58,200 nucleotides of DNA from Bacillus sp. AFS006103 (lineage in GTDB: Bacteria; Bacillota; Bacilli; Bacillales; Cytobacillaceae), in NCBI GenBank assembly GCA_002559145.1, contig NTXX01000011.1, positions 587,709 through 645,908 of the forward strand, in the 5' to 3' direction. Every line of letters begins with the position of its first letter. The stretch's first letter is position 1. Position numbers and translations under genes: made by a program. This document shows positions 18,761-27,453 of the stretch, one piece after another. The notes below the pieces were generated by a model. That model was not told the DNA's origin. It made no database searches and saw nothing but the letters and a program-made list of their open reading frames with translations.

Positions 18761-20053
18761 ATGAGTAAACCAATTTTTATCAGAAATGCCTCTCAGCTTG
18801 TGACCTTACAAGGGAGTTCCGATGCTCCCCGTGTAAAGGGCGCGATGTCCGAGCTTGGCATTATTGACAATGGAAGTATTTGGATTGAAGACGGAGTGAT
18901 TCAGGCTGTTGGTACAGATGTGGAGCTTGCGGAAAAATATGCGAAGCGATTGGGTGAAGCGGAGGTTGTGGATGCAACTGGAAAGCTGGTGACTCCAGGG
19001 TTAGTTGACCCGCACACACATCTTGTATTTGCTGGTAGCAGGGAAAATGAGTTTAATATGCGTCTTCAAGGTGCTACCTATATGGAAATCATGAATAGCG
19101 GCGGAGGGATTTATGCGACAACTAGAAGGACGCAGTCGGCGACACATGAGGAGCTTTTTCAAGAAAGCTATGAGCGCTTGAATCAATTTCTGCGCCACGG
19201 CGTAACAACAGTTGAAGCGAAAAGCGGTTACGGAATGGAATGGGAAACGGAACTAAAGCAGCTGGAAGTGTCCAAACAGCTTAATGATAAGCATGTGATT
19301 GATGTTATTTCAACATTCATGGGAGCCCACGCTGTACCGAAAGAGTACAAACAAAATCCTGATGAGTTTGTAAGATTGCTGATTGACGAAATGATTCCGA
19401 AGGTGGCAGAACTTGGTCTTGCCGAATTCAATGATGTTTTCTGTGAACATGGTGTGTTTACACCGGAGCAATCGAAACAGATTCTTGAAGCAGGCCTGCG
19501 CTATGGCTTGATTCCTAAGATTCATGCGGATGAAATTGAGCCTTATGAAGGGGCTGAACTGGCGGCCGAGGTAGGCGCCATTTCTGCGGATCATCTCTTA
19601 AAAGCTTCGGAAAAAGGTATGAAAGCAATGGCTGAAAAAGGGGTTGTCGGAGTGTTACTGCCAGGAACGGCTTACTTCTTAATGGCAGAGTCGGCAAATG
19701 GGCGTAAAATGGTAGATTTGGGTGTACCAGTAGCACTATCGACCGATTGTAATCCAGGCTCCTCACCTACCGTTTCCCTGCCATTCATAATGAATCTAGG
19801 CTGTTTAAAAATGGGGATGACACCGGCTGAGGTGATTACGGCAACAACCATTAATGCGGCACATGCGATTAATCGCGGTCGTGAAATTGGCAGCTTAGAA
19901 GTTGGCAAAAAAGGGGACGTCACGATTTTTAACGTTGGGAATTATATGAAACTGCAATACTCTTATGGTGTGAATCATACGGATACCGTCGTGAAAAATG
20001 GTCAGGTGGTTGTCAGGGGAGGTCAGTTAGTTGAAGAGCTTTCTCTATCCTAA
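18761..20053 (+). CDS. hutI: imidazolonepropionase
   Basis: This 430-residue amidohydrolase has the metal motif VDPHTHLVFAG, a KSGYGM loop, KIHADEIEP, and ALSTDCNPG, all typical of HutI. It opens the imidazolone ring to give N-formimino-glutamate, the third step of histidine breakdown. It begins 21 bases after hutU with GAGGAT as ribosome binding site and overlaps hutG by 23 bases. Confidence 0.97.
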   Translation: MSKPIFIRNASQLVTLQGSSDAPRVKGAMSELGIIDNGSIWIEDGVIQAVGTDVELAEKYAKRLGEAEVVDATGKLVTPGLVDPHTHLVFAGSRENEFNMRLQGATYMEIMNSGGGIYATTRRTQSATHEELFQESYERLNQFLRHGVTTVEAKSGYGMEWETELKQLEVSKQLNDKHVIDVISTFMGAHAVPKEYKQNPDEFVRLLIDEMIPKVAELGLAEFNDVFCEHGVFTPEQSKQILEAGLRYGLIPKIHADEIEPYEGAELAAEVGAISADHLLKASEKGMKAMAEKGVVGVLLPGTAYFLMAESANGRKMVDLGVPVALSTDCNPGSSPTVSLPFIMNLGCLKMGMTPAEVITATTINAAHAINRGREIGSLEVGKKGDVTIFNVGNYMKLQYSYGVNHTDTVVKNGQVVVRGGQLVEELSLS

Positions 20054-21026
20054 ACTGAATCCGCCAAGTTTTACATGGGTAAGGCCTGATGGAGGGACAG
20101 AGGTTTTGAAAGTGCACGAGTGGATTCAGCCGCTTACAGCTGCCTCGGATCCTGAAAAAAGTATGGACGCTGACTTTGTAGTTGTTGGTGTTCCGCTGTC
20201 TCGCTCATCGATTAGTGCTTCGGGTGCTTCTGAATTTCCTGAGTCATTCCGCCGTGCTTGGAAGGGATTCACAACGTATAATCTTGACGAAGATATCGAT
20301 TTGTCGGAAATGACAGCAGTGGATGTTGGTGATGTACCGATGCATGTTACTGATATCCGACGTTGCCATGACAATATCATCTCAGCGTCTACTGCACTCC
20401 ATCAGCATTTTGAAACCTCCAAAATATGTGCAATTGGCGGGGATCATTCGATTACAGCGATGATGGTAAAGGGACTTCAACATGCGAGACCCGATGAGAA
20501 AATTGGAATTCTACAGTTTGATACTCATTTTGATTTACGAGACATGTCCGATAACGGACCCTCCAACGGGACTCCCATGCGTAACTTAATTGAGAGTGGA
20601 ATCGTTGAGGGAAGTAATATGTACAATATCGGCCTGCATGGTTTTTTTAACACAAAAGATTTGAAGAAGTATGCAGATGAAAAAGGCGTCAATTATTTTA
20701 CACTTCGTGAAACACGAAAAAAAGGGATCGAAGAAACAGTGGGAGCCTGTTTAGAAGAACTTGCTGCAAAGGTAGATACTATTTATCTAACAGTCGATAT
20801 GGATGTGCTTGATATCGCCTATGCACCAGGGGTACCAGCCTCAACGCCGGGGGGCATGACAACAGTAGAACTGCTAGAAGGAGTACTGGCTGCTGCCAAA
20901 CATCCCAAAGTAAAAGCCATGGACATCGTCTGCCTGGATCCACTAAAGGATACATTCGCTCAACCCACCGTCAAACTTGGCACCCATGTATTCCTAACCT
21001 TTCTATCTGGAGTCATGCTACGATAA
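20031..21026 (+). CDS. hutG: formimidoylglutamase (arginase family)
   Basis: The protein (331 residues) has the binuclear manganese motifs of the ureohydrolase family: GGDHSIT, FDTHFDLRD and VDMDVLDIAYAPG. Together with hutU and hutI this identifies HutG, which splits formimidoylglutamate to glutamate and formamide. The start is a TTG at 20031 inside hutI, preceded by GGGGAGG at 8 bases; no later ATG has a site. Translation is likely coupled to hutI. Confidence 0.95.
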   Translation: MKSFLYPKLNPPSFTWVRPDGGTEVLKVHEWIQPLTAASDPEKSMDADFVVVGVPLSRSSISASGASEFPESFRRAWKGFTTYNLDEDIDLSEMTAVDVGDVPMHVTDIRRCHDNIISASTALHQHFETSKICAIGGDHSITAMMVKGLQHARPDEKIGILQFDTHFDLRDMSDNGPSNGTPMRNLIESGIVEGSNMYNIGLHGFFNTKDLKKYADEKGVNYFTLRETRKKGIEETVGACLEELAAKVDTIYLTVDMDVLDIAYAPGVPASTPGGMTTVELLEGVLAAAKHPKVKAMDIVCLDPLKDTFAQPTVKLGTHVFLTFLSGVMLR

Positions 21027-21035
21027 AAATATTTG

Positions 21036-21048
21036 GTGTCAGGCACCA
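21036..21048. repeat. short palindromic repeat, GGTGTCAGGCACC copy 3
   Basis: This copy is followed by ACAAAAAGACA and then a TGTCCACC...GGTGGACA hairpin. The copy at 45145 is followed by the same ACAAAAAGACA and a related GTCC...GGAC hairpin. Confidence 0.75.
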
Positions 21049-21064
21049 CAAAAAGACACTATTT

Positions 21065-21100
21065 AGCCAATGTCCACCCGAGGTGGACATTGGCTTTTTT
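21065..21100 (+). terminator. terminator of the hut operon
   Basis: AGCCAATGTCCACC pairs perfectly with GGTGGACATTGGCT around CGA and is followed by TTTTT. Confidence 0.95.
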
Positions 21101-21326
21101 AGATTAATTTCCTTGGATTGGCGGATCTCGATATTAATGGCGTTTGTTTTCATGCATGCTTTGTTCACTAGTGGTACCTGGCTCTATTTCCATGAAATTA
21201 TTCTAATGTTTGCACTGTAATTATTATATTAACTTGATGCCTCTAAATAATTTAGAGGAAATAAAGGATTTTGCTTTATTTTCGTGAAATTTAATAGGGA
21301 AGAATAACTTTTTGGGGATGGTAGTT

Positions 21327-22475
21327 TTGCATATTAGTAAATTTGTTACGCCTGAGATTATTTTTGGAAAGAATTCTATTAAACAGGTAGGGGATGCTTG
21401 TTTACGGCTTGGAGCTAAGAAAGTGTTAATTGTAAGCGATTACGGAGTTGCCAAAGCAGGATGGCTCGATAAAGTGATCTCCATTTGCAAAGAGTCATAC
21501 CTGCCGTACGCAACCCATATTGATGTCACAATAAATCCAAAGGATACCGACATAGTGAAGGGGTGTCGGGTCTATATTGAAAATGAATGTGACGCCATCA
21601 TAGGTTTGGGTGGGGGGAGTGCATTAGATTCGGCAAAGGCTATAGCCATCCTCGCCACTAACGGTGGGCAAATCAGTGATTATGAAGGGGTGGATAAAAT
21701 AGATAAGCCTCTTCCACCGATGATTATGATCATGACTACTGCCGGCTCGGGCTCTGAGGTGTCTCAATTCTCTGTCATCGTTGATTCGAAGCGGGGAAAG
21801 AAAATGAGCATCATCTCGAAAACATTGGTCCCTGATATTGCGATTGTTGATCCATTAACGCTTGTTACAAAAGACAGCAGCCTCACTGCGGCAACGGGTT
21901 TGGATGTCCTTACGCATGCGATCGAAGCGTATGTAAGCACAGCTGCTACACCACTAACAGACGTTCAGGCAAAAAATGCCCTTTCCTTGGTCTCAAAATT
22001 TTTACGGCCCTCAGTGGCTTCAAAGACAAATGAAGAAGCAAAAGAAGCGATGGCTATGGCGAGTTTACAGGCAGGACTTGCTTTTTCCAATGCGATCCTT
22101 GGTGCTGCCCATGCCATTTCCCATGCCATTGGTGGAAAGTTGCCGATTTCCCATGGAGAAATCAATGCCGTTTTACTTCCATATGTAATGGATTTCAATT
22201 TTATTGCAGCACCGGAACGCTTTTCTGATATAGCGGCGATTATGGGATTTGACCTAAGAGGAATGACAGCTCGTGAAGCGGGAAATGCCTCCATTCAATT
22301 CGTTCGAGACTTGGCTGCTGATATTGGTGCGCCACAAAGATTAAGAGATGTTGGTATAACGGAGGATATGATTGATTGGGCCGGACAACTGGCACTTATT
22401 GATGCTTGTATGATTACCAATCCCCGTGATGTCAATCTCGAGCAAGTAAAAACACTTCTAAAAAACGCATTGTAA
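21327..22475 (+). CDS. iron-containing alcohol dehydrogenase
   Basis: The 382-residue protein is a group III (Fe-dependent) alcohol dehydrogenase: nucleotide-binding GLGGGSALDSAKAIA, TTAGSGSEVS, and metal ligands in DVLTHAIEAYVS, AISHAIGG and SHGEINAVLLP. It interconverts an alcohol and aldehyde with NAD(P)H in the cytoplasm; the natural substrate is unknown. I prefer the TTG at 21327, seven bases after GGGGAT, giving MHISKFVTPEIIFG as the natural family start; TTG 21312 or ATG 21318 are alternatives. A sensor kinase gene follows after 13 bases, so the enzyme and its regulators appear to share a transcript. Confidence 0.88.
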   Translation: MHISKFVTPEIIFGKNSIKQVGDACLRLGAKKVLIVSDYGVAKAGWLDKVISICKESYLPYATHIDVTINPKDTDIVKGCRVYIENECDAIIGLGGGSALDSAKAIAILATNGGQISDYEGVDKIDKPLPPMIMIMTTAGSGSEVSQFSVIVDSKRGKKMSIISKTLVPDIAIVDPLTLVTKDSSLTAATGLDVLTHAIEAYVSTAATPLTDVQAKNALSLVSKFLRPSVASKTNEEAKEAMAMASLQAGLAFSNAILGAAHAISHAIGGKLPISHGEINAVLLPYVMDFNFIAAPERFSDIAAIMGFDLRGMTAREAGNASIQFVRDLAADIGAPQRLRDVGITEDMIDWAGQLALIDACMITNPRDVNLEQVKTLLKNAL

Positions 22476-22488
22476 GAAGGTGAACCCC

Positions 22489-24147
22489 GTGCTTGAAGAC
22501 AAGCAGGAAATGATTGCGCTCTTAACAGGAGTCAAATCATCGAAAAAAAACTATTATACCGAGTTGAAAACAACTGTTGAGCAATTAAGAAAGAAGAACA
22601 TTCAACTGGAAATCATTAATGAAGTAATGAAAAGTATGAAAATAGACATGTCATTAGATGAAATGCTTCAAAATGTCCTTGATAAATTAAAGGGTCTGTT
22701 GCATTGTGATCGGCTGAGTTTATTATTGCTACGGAATAGTGAACTCATTTTAACCAATGTATATCCTGAAGAAAACCGTGGTTTGAAAATTAACTCTGCG
22801 ATACCGAATCGAAGGTCTCTCTATTGGTCTGCATTGTTAAACAAACAGATCATCTTTCAACAATTGCTTGACTCAAGTGAGGACTTTTTTGAAAATGAAT
22901 ATTTGATTGACCTTCAAATACATAGTGTAATCGTCCTACCGATTTTTATAAAAAATAAAGGCATAGGTGTATTAAGTATCGGACGGAAAGACCCGTCTGA
23001 ATGGGGTCATGATGACCTGTTATTTCTTGAACAATTGACCGACCATCTTGCTGTCAGCATTGAAAATACCCAACTGTACCATGAAGTTGTCCGCGGGAAG
23101 CAGCAATGGGAGGACACCTTTAAAGCTGTAGATGACATGATTATTGTTTTTGATAAAAATTTAAATGTCCTTCAATTTAATGATTCCGTTCGATCATTTT
23201 TTCAATTGAAAGAGCATTCTCCATCGTTTGCTCTTTTGCGGAAAGAATGTAAGTCGATTATAGAAGAAACGTTTCGTTCCCAAAGAACTGGATTTAGAGA
23301 TATTTTTTTTGAAAATAACTCCATTTGTGAGACTTATACCTATCCGGTCCAGAACCATGAAAATCGGGTATATGGTGTAATTCTCTATTTAAAGGACGTA
23401 ACCGAAAAACGAAAAATGGAGGCACAGCTCCTCCATTCAGGTAAGCTTGCAGCAATAGGCGAGATGGCGGCAGGTATTGCCCATGAATTAAATAGTCCAT
23501 TAACTGCTATTCTGGGTAATTCCCAGCTTTTATTAAGGAATAAGGAAAAGGATGACCCTTCTTATATCCTTTTGAATGATATTAAAAACTGCGGGGACCG
23601 CTGTAAGCGAATCATTAAAAGCTTACTTACTTTTTCCCGCCAGGATGAGTACATTTTTGGAACCTTCTCATTAAACGAAGGAATATACCAAGTTCTTAAT
23701 TTACTTAGATACCAAATCGAAAAAAATGAAATTATAATAATTCTTGAACTTGATGAGGAACTGCCTGAAATTGAGGGGAGTCAGCAGCAAATAGAACAAA
23801 TCATTATTAATCTAATTTTAAATGCGCGAGATGCTTTAGAGGTTTCAGATAAAGAAAATAAAGAAATTACCATCATCACTTCACGACTTGAAGATGAGGT
23901 GCAATTAACAGTCCAAGATAATGGAATCGGAATCGAAGAAAACAGGTTATCCGAAATTTTTCATCCATTTCACACGACAAAAGAAGCAGAAAAGGGTACC
24001 GGACTGGGGCTTTCTGTAAGCTTCGGAATCGCAAATGCCCACGGAGGTACACTCGAAGTGAGAAGTATTGTAAAAGAAGGAAGCACCTTCACATTGAGAT
24101 TACCATTACCATCTCTATTGTCTAATATGTCGGAGGTCGAGGGATGA
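22489..24147 (+). CDS. GAF/PAS sensor histidine kinase, NtrB-like
   Basis: The protein (552 residues) has no membrane segment. It starts with a short helical region, then a GAF domain (about 40-190), a PAS domain (about 205-315), a HisKA domain with GIAHELNSPLTAILGNSQLL (His332) and an ATPase domain with NLILNARDAL, DNGIGIEE and GTGLGLSVS. It is a soluble sensor, possibly of a small molecule, redox or energy signal. The GTG at 22489 is eight bases after AGAAGG; another GTG nine bases earlier is less well placed. Its stop overlaps the ATG of the NtrC-type regulator, which must be its partner. Confidence 0.9.
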   Translation: MLEDKQEMIALLTGVKSSKKNYYTELKTTVEQLRKKNIQLEIINEVMKSMKIDMSLDEMLQNVLDKLKGLLHCDRLSLLLLRNSELILTNVYPEENRGLKINSAIPNRRSLYWSALLNKQIIFQQLLDSSEDFFENEYLIDLQIHSVIVLPIFIKNKGIGVLSIGRKDPSEWGHDDLLFLEQLTDHLAVSIENTQLYHEVVRGKQQWEDTFKAVDDMIIVFDKNLNVLQFNDSVRSFFQLKEHSPSFALLRKECKSIIEETFRSQRTGFRDIFFENNSICETYTYPVQNHENRVYGVILYLKDVTEKRKMEAQLLHSGKLAAIGEMAAGIAHELNSPLTAILGNSQLLLRNKEKDDPSYILLNDIKNCGDRCKRIIKSLLTFSRQDEYIFGTFSLNEGIYQVLNLLRYQIEKNEIIIILELDEELPEIEGSQQQIEQIIINLILNARDALEVSDKENKEITIITSRLEDEVQLTVQDNGIGIEENRLSEIFHPFHTTKEAEKGTGLGLSVSFGIANAHGGTLEVRSIVKEGSTFTLRLPLPSLLSNMSEVEG

Positions 24148-25583
24148 CAAATTTACTAGTTGTGGATGATGAAAAAGAGGTTGGAAACTTCTTGTCCCAC
24201 CTTTTTAAAACGAAAGGCTATAACATCAAGGTAGTTAACAGCGGAAAGGAGTTCTCCAAAATCGATTTTTCAAGAAGCAACTTCCATGTTGCCATGATTG
24301 ATTTAAAGCTTCCTGATGCAGATGGGTTAACACTCTTAAAGGATTTGAAAAAACAGCAACCCGGATGTAAAGCCGTAATAATGACTGGGTATAGTACGAT
24401 TCACACAGCCGTAGAAGCGATAAAATTAGGAGCAAGTGATTATATCGAAAAACCGTTTGATGATATAGATATATTGGAGAAACAAATTGATCAGTTATTA
24501 ATTTCAACAGGCAGCACCACCCGGCAGCAGATCAATGATCTAGCCAATAAAATCGGATTAATCATTGGAAAAAACCCTGGAATGAATCAATTAATCGAAA
24601 CGGCCTATAAAGTAGCCGGGAAAAATGTAATTGTTTTAATAGAGGGTGAAACTGGAACAGGAAAAGAGGTACTAGCGCGGTTTATTCACGAAGCAAGTCA
24701 ACGAAATAACGAGCCCTTTATAGGGGTGAACTGTGGGGCAATTACGGAATCGTTATTAGAAAGCGAACTGTTTGGACATGAAAAGGGAGCATTTACGGGG
24801 GCATCACATCAGCGGAAAGGTTTATTTGAAATTGCCAGCAAAGGGACATTATTCCTTGATGAGGTGGCTGAAGCAACTCACTCGATACAGGTAAAATTAC
24901 TTCGGGTCCTTGAAACAAGAGAATTTATGCGTGTGGGAAGCGAGAATACTTTACACACCAACACCCGATTAGTAGCTGCATCAAATGTAAACCTCCAAGA
25001 TGCTGTTCAGCAGAAAAAATTTAGGGAAGATCTTTTTTATCGTTTGAATGTGGTTCATTTAAATATTCCTCCTTTACGAGAAAGAAAAGAGGATATCCCT
25101 CAATTGATTCAACATTTATTACAGCGGCACACAAACAATTCGATTACATTTTCGGAGGATGCCTTAAAGCTGCTTCAGGGCTATAGGTGGCCAGGGAATA
25201 TTCGCGAACTTTCAAATTTTGTTACAAGAGTGGTAACTTTGTCAGATTCGGCCGATGCAATCATAACACCCTCCAATCTGCCATTGGCAATAAATGCAGT
25301 AACCCCGACTAAACAGACAGTACAAGCAAATCTAGAATTACCTATGGAAGTTTTTTTGCAAAGCTGGGTCGAAAAAACTTTATCTGCTTTCGAACAAAAG
25401 AAAGAGATTGATTTGGAGGAAGTCTTGGCACAAATCAAACAATTAGAGTCTGTTGTGGGTAAGGCATTTATAAAGAGAACGTTAAAGGAAACTCATGGGA
25501 ATAGAAAGGAAACAGCAAAACGATTACAAATATCGATGAGGAAGCTCCGATATATTTTAAATGAAAAGAATGAAAGCTGCTAA
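24144..25583 (+). CDS. sigma-54-dependent response regulator, NtrC family
   Basis: The 479-residue protein has a receiver domain with Asp53 (MIDLKLPDADG), a sigma-54 AAA+ domain with Walker A EGETGTGKE, the sigma-54 contact loop GAFTGA intact (about residues 215-220), and a C-terminal Fis-type helix-turn-helix (GNRKETAKRLQISMRKLRY). Such proteins activate transcription only from -24/-12 promoters. The one clear promoter of that kind nearby is that of the convergent zinc alcohol dehydrogenase at 26853-26868. It overlaps the kinase gene by four bases (ATGA). NtrC-type two-component regulators are rarer in Bacillaceae than RocR/AcoR-type activators. Confidence 0.94.
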   Translation: MTNLLVVDDEKEVGNFLSHLFKTKGYNIKVVNSGKEFSKIDFSRSNFHVAMIDLKLPDADGLTLLKDLKKQQPGCKAVIMTGYSTIHTAVEAIKLGASDYIEKPFDDIDILEKQIDQLLISTGSTTRQQINDLANKIGLIIGKNPGMNQLIETAYKVAGKNVIVLIEGETGTGKEVLARFIHEASQRNNEPFIGVNCGAITESLLESELFGHEKGAFTGASHQRKGLFEIASKGTLFLDEVAEATHSIQVKLLRVLETREFMRVGSENTLHTNTRLVAASNVNLQDAVQQKKFREDLFYRLNVVHLNIPPLRERKEDIPQLIQHLLQRHTNNSITFSEDALKLLQGYRWPGNIRELSNFVTRVVTLSDSADAIITPSNLPLAINAVTPTKQTVQANLELPMEVFLQSWVEKTLSAFEQKKEIDLEEVLAQIKQLESVVGKAFIKRTLKETHGNRKETAKRLQISMRKLRYILNEKNESC

Positions 25584-25625
25584 ATAGATTAGTATGCATG
25601 TTTAGAACCGATAGCTTGCATACAA

Positions 25626-25664
25626 AAAGGCCTGCGATGAAAACTGTTCGTCGCGGGCCTTTAC
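25626..25664. terminator. bidirectional terminator between the NtrC-type regulator and the zinc ADH
   Basis: AAAGGCCTGCGA pairs with TCGCGGGCCTTT (one wobble pair). Reading minus-strand-wise it ends in TTTTTG; plus-strand-wise in TTTACTTATTTATTT. Confidence 0.88.
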
Positions 25665-25675
25665 TTATTTATTTC

Positions 25676-26755
25676 CTATTCTAACGTTAAAACAACACGT
25701 CCGTTAATTTGACCAGTTTCCATCCGTTCGAATACTTCGTTTATTTTTTCAAGTGGTTGAACCTCGATATTGGTTCGTACCTTACCTTGTGCTGCGAATT
25801 CAATCGCTTCTTGTAAATCTTTTCTTGTGCCCACAATCGAGCCTTTAACCGTTACACCATTTAATACTGTATCAAAGATTGGGATTGGCAGGTCAGCATT
25901 TGGAAGACCAACGACTACTAATGTACCGCCTCTTTTTACAGAACCATATGCTTGTTCGAAGGCTTTCTTGGTAACAGCCACACTAATGGCAGCTTGAACG
26001 CCGCCAACTAAATTTTTAATTTCCTCCGCAGGATCCACCCGTAATCCGTTAATCGTTTTATCCGCTCCTAATTCGGTAGCAAGTTCGAGTTTATCATCTT
26101 GGATATCTACCGCAATCACATTGAAGCCCATTGCTTTAGCATATTGAAGGGCCACGTGTCCAAGTCCGCCAATTCCATAAATAGCAACCCAATCACCAGG
26201 CTTTGCATTGGAAACTTTTAATGCCTTATAAGTCGTTACACCAGCACAAAAAATTGGAGAGATTTCATGGAAATCTAGACCATCAGGAATTTTCACTACG
26301 TAGTTGGCTGGTGCTTTACAATATTCAGCATAGCCGCCATCGACGGAGTATCCCGCATTCTCTTGTGCTAGGCACAGCGTCTCACGCCCTGTTAAGCAAT
26401 ATTCGCATTCACCACAGGCTGAATATAGCCACGGAATACCGACACGATCGCCTACTTTAATGGAAGATACCCCTTCTGCCACTTTTTCGACGATACCAAC
26501 ACCTTCATGCCCTGGAATTAGAGGAAGCTTTGGTTTTACCGGCCAATCTCCATTGACAGCATGAAGATCGGTATGACAAACGCCACATGCTTTAATTTTA
26601 ACTAATATTTCGCCATACTCTAATTCCGGAACAGGTACTTCTTTAATTTCGAGCTTTTGATGATGCTCGTTAACAACGGCGGCCTTCATCATCTTTGTTT
26701 CTGGCTTGGTGTTATTCATAAGAACAACACCACTTTGATTTTCATTCGTACACAT
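25676..26755 (-). CDS. zinc-dependent alcohol dehydrogenase (AdhP/AdhA-like)
   Basis: The 359-residue protein is a class I-type medium-chain dehydrogenase: catalytic zinc motif CGVCHTDLH and PGHEGVG, structural zinc cluster [15 protein letters not shown], and NAD-binding [17 protein letters not shown]. It oxidises or forms primary alcohols such as ethanol. The ATG at 26755 follows AAGGGAG and GGGGAG; this gives about 22 residues before the usual MKAAVV start, and a later start at that Met is possible. Longer forms are excluded because they would begin upstream of the transcription start expected from the sigma-54 promoter. It is probably controlled by the NtrC-type regulator. Confidence 0.93.
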   Translation of the reverse strand: MCTNENQSGVVLMNNTKPETKMMKAAVVNEHHQKLEIKEVPVPELEYGEILVKIKACGVCHTDLHAVNGDWPVKPKLPLIPGHEGVGIVEKVAEGVSSIKVGDRVGIPWLYSACGECEYCLTGRETLCLAQENAGYSVDGGYAEYCKAPANYVVKIPDGLDFHEISPIFCAGVTTYKALKVSNAKPGDWVAIYGIGGLGHVALQYAKAMGFNVIAVDIQDDKLELATELGADKTINGLRVDPAEEIKNLVGGVQAAISVAVTKKAFEQAYGSVKRGGTLVVVGLPNADLPIPIFDTVLNGVTVKGSIVGTRKDLQEAIEFAAQGKVRTNIEVQPLEKINEVFERMETGQINGRVVLTLE

Positions 26756-26852
26756 TACTCCCCATCTCCCTTGTAAATCGTATTCACATATATTAAATGC
26801 AAAAATCATGCCAACTATTAAAGCGCTTTCATTAGTGAAAATAATCGAAATA

Positions 26853-26868
26853 CACAATTAATTTGCCA
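26853..26868 (-). promoter_or_regulatory. sigma-54 (-24/-12) promoter of the zinc ADH gene
   Basis: On the minus strand the sequence TGGCAAATTAATTGTG fits the consensus TGGCAC-N5-TTGC with exact GG-to-G(C) spacing; two conserved positions differ (C to A in the first block, C to T in the last). It lies about 100 bases before the ADH start. The neighbouring NtrC-type regulator keeps the GAFTGA loop needed to use such a promoter. An inverted repeat GGAATAT...ATATTCC at 26978-27009, about 135-165 bases upstream of the expected start point, is a candidate activator site. Confidence 0.72.
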
Positions 26869-26935
26869 GAAAGTTGGCACGAGCCAGCCACTTTAACGGC
26901 AAATCGAAACAATTTTTCGTTAGATGGGAACTCTT

Positions 26936-26948
26936 GGTGTCAGGCACC
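26936..26948. repeat. short palindromic repeat, GGTGTCAGGCACC copy 4
   Basis: The core is identical to the copies at 21036 and 45145, followed by ACAGAAAG instead of ACAAAAAG. It lies in the gap between the ADH promoter and the gas-vesicle operon. Confidence 0.75.
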
Positions 26949-27124
26949 ACAGAAAGCCGCTTTTTTAGGTTCGTGCGGGAATATAAATTTAACTAATATT
27001 GGATATTCCATTGCACTCTTGTCCCTTCCAAGAATCAACTTTAATCATATACTAATGTACTTAATAATTTTCTAAGATAGCTGGCAGCAACCTCTTGCTC
27101 CATCTAATGAAAGGAGGGGATAAA
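26949..27124 (+). promoter_or_regulatory. region upstream of gvpA
   Basis: A TATACT element at 27048-27053 could be the -10 of the gas-vesicle operon, but no good -35 is found at normal spacing. A T-run at 26971-26976 follows the short palindromic repeat. No alternative-sigma consensus was recognised. Confidence 0.35.
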
Positions 27125-27367
27125 ATGGCTGCTATTCAAAAAAGTGTGGACTCTTCAAGTTTAGCTGAAGTAATTGATCGTATTTTGGATAAAGGAGTAG
27201 TGATTGACCTATGGGCTCGAGTTTCATTAGTGGGTATTGAACTGCTTACAATCGATGCACGTATTGTCATTGCAAGTGTTGACACATGGTTAAGATATGC
27301 AAAAGCAGTAGGGCTTCTTAAGCATGATCATGATGAAGACGAAGCCGGTTTAGAGGTTGCATTATAA
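27125..27367 (+). CDS. gvpA: gas vesicle structural protein
   Basis: The 80-residue protein matches GvpA/GvpB, the main shell protein that assembles into the ribs of the hollow, gas-filled vesicle. Its core reads [20 protein letters not shown] followed by [21 protein letters not shown], with an acidic C-terminal tail. The ATG at 27125 has AAAGGAGGGG upstream. It is first in an eight-gene cluster and is separated from gvpN by a 17-bp hairpin, consistent with much higher expression than the assembly genes. Only one gvpA-type shell gene is present here, whereas B. megaterium has gvpA and gvpB. Confidence 0.97.
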   Translation: MAAIQKSVDSSSLAEVIDRILDKGVVIDLWARVSLVGIELLTIDARIVIASVDTWLRYAKAVGLLKHDHDEDEAGLEVAL

Positions 27368-27383
27368 CCTATCAATAGTTTGT

Positions 27384-27425
27384 AACAGAGGAGCCAAGGC
27401 AGTTCTTAGCCTTGGCTCCTCTGTT
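27384..27425 (+). other. 17-bp perfect hairpin between gvpA and gvpN
   Basis: AACAGAGGAGCCAAGGC pairs without mismatch with its reverse complement across an 8-base loop (27401-27408). The sequence after it is GAAAATAAGC, with no T-run, so it is not a standard terminator. It may protect the 3' end of a processed gvpA transcript or reduce read-through into gvpN. Confidence 0.85.
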
Positions 27426-27453
27426 GAAAATAAGCAAAGGAGGAAGTAGAATA

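Noticed and set aside
21101..21326. A sigma-54 promoter for the iron alcohol dehydrogenase
   Set aside because: TGGC-type starts occur but none is followed by TTGC at the required spacing.
27384..27425. Calling the gvpA hairpin a rho-independent terminator
   Set aside because: There is no T-run after the stem and the gvpN ribosome binding site follows at once; it is listed as a hairpin instead.
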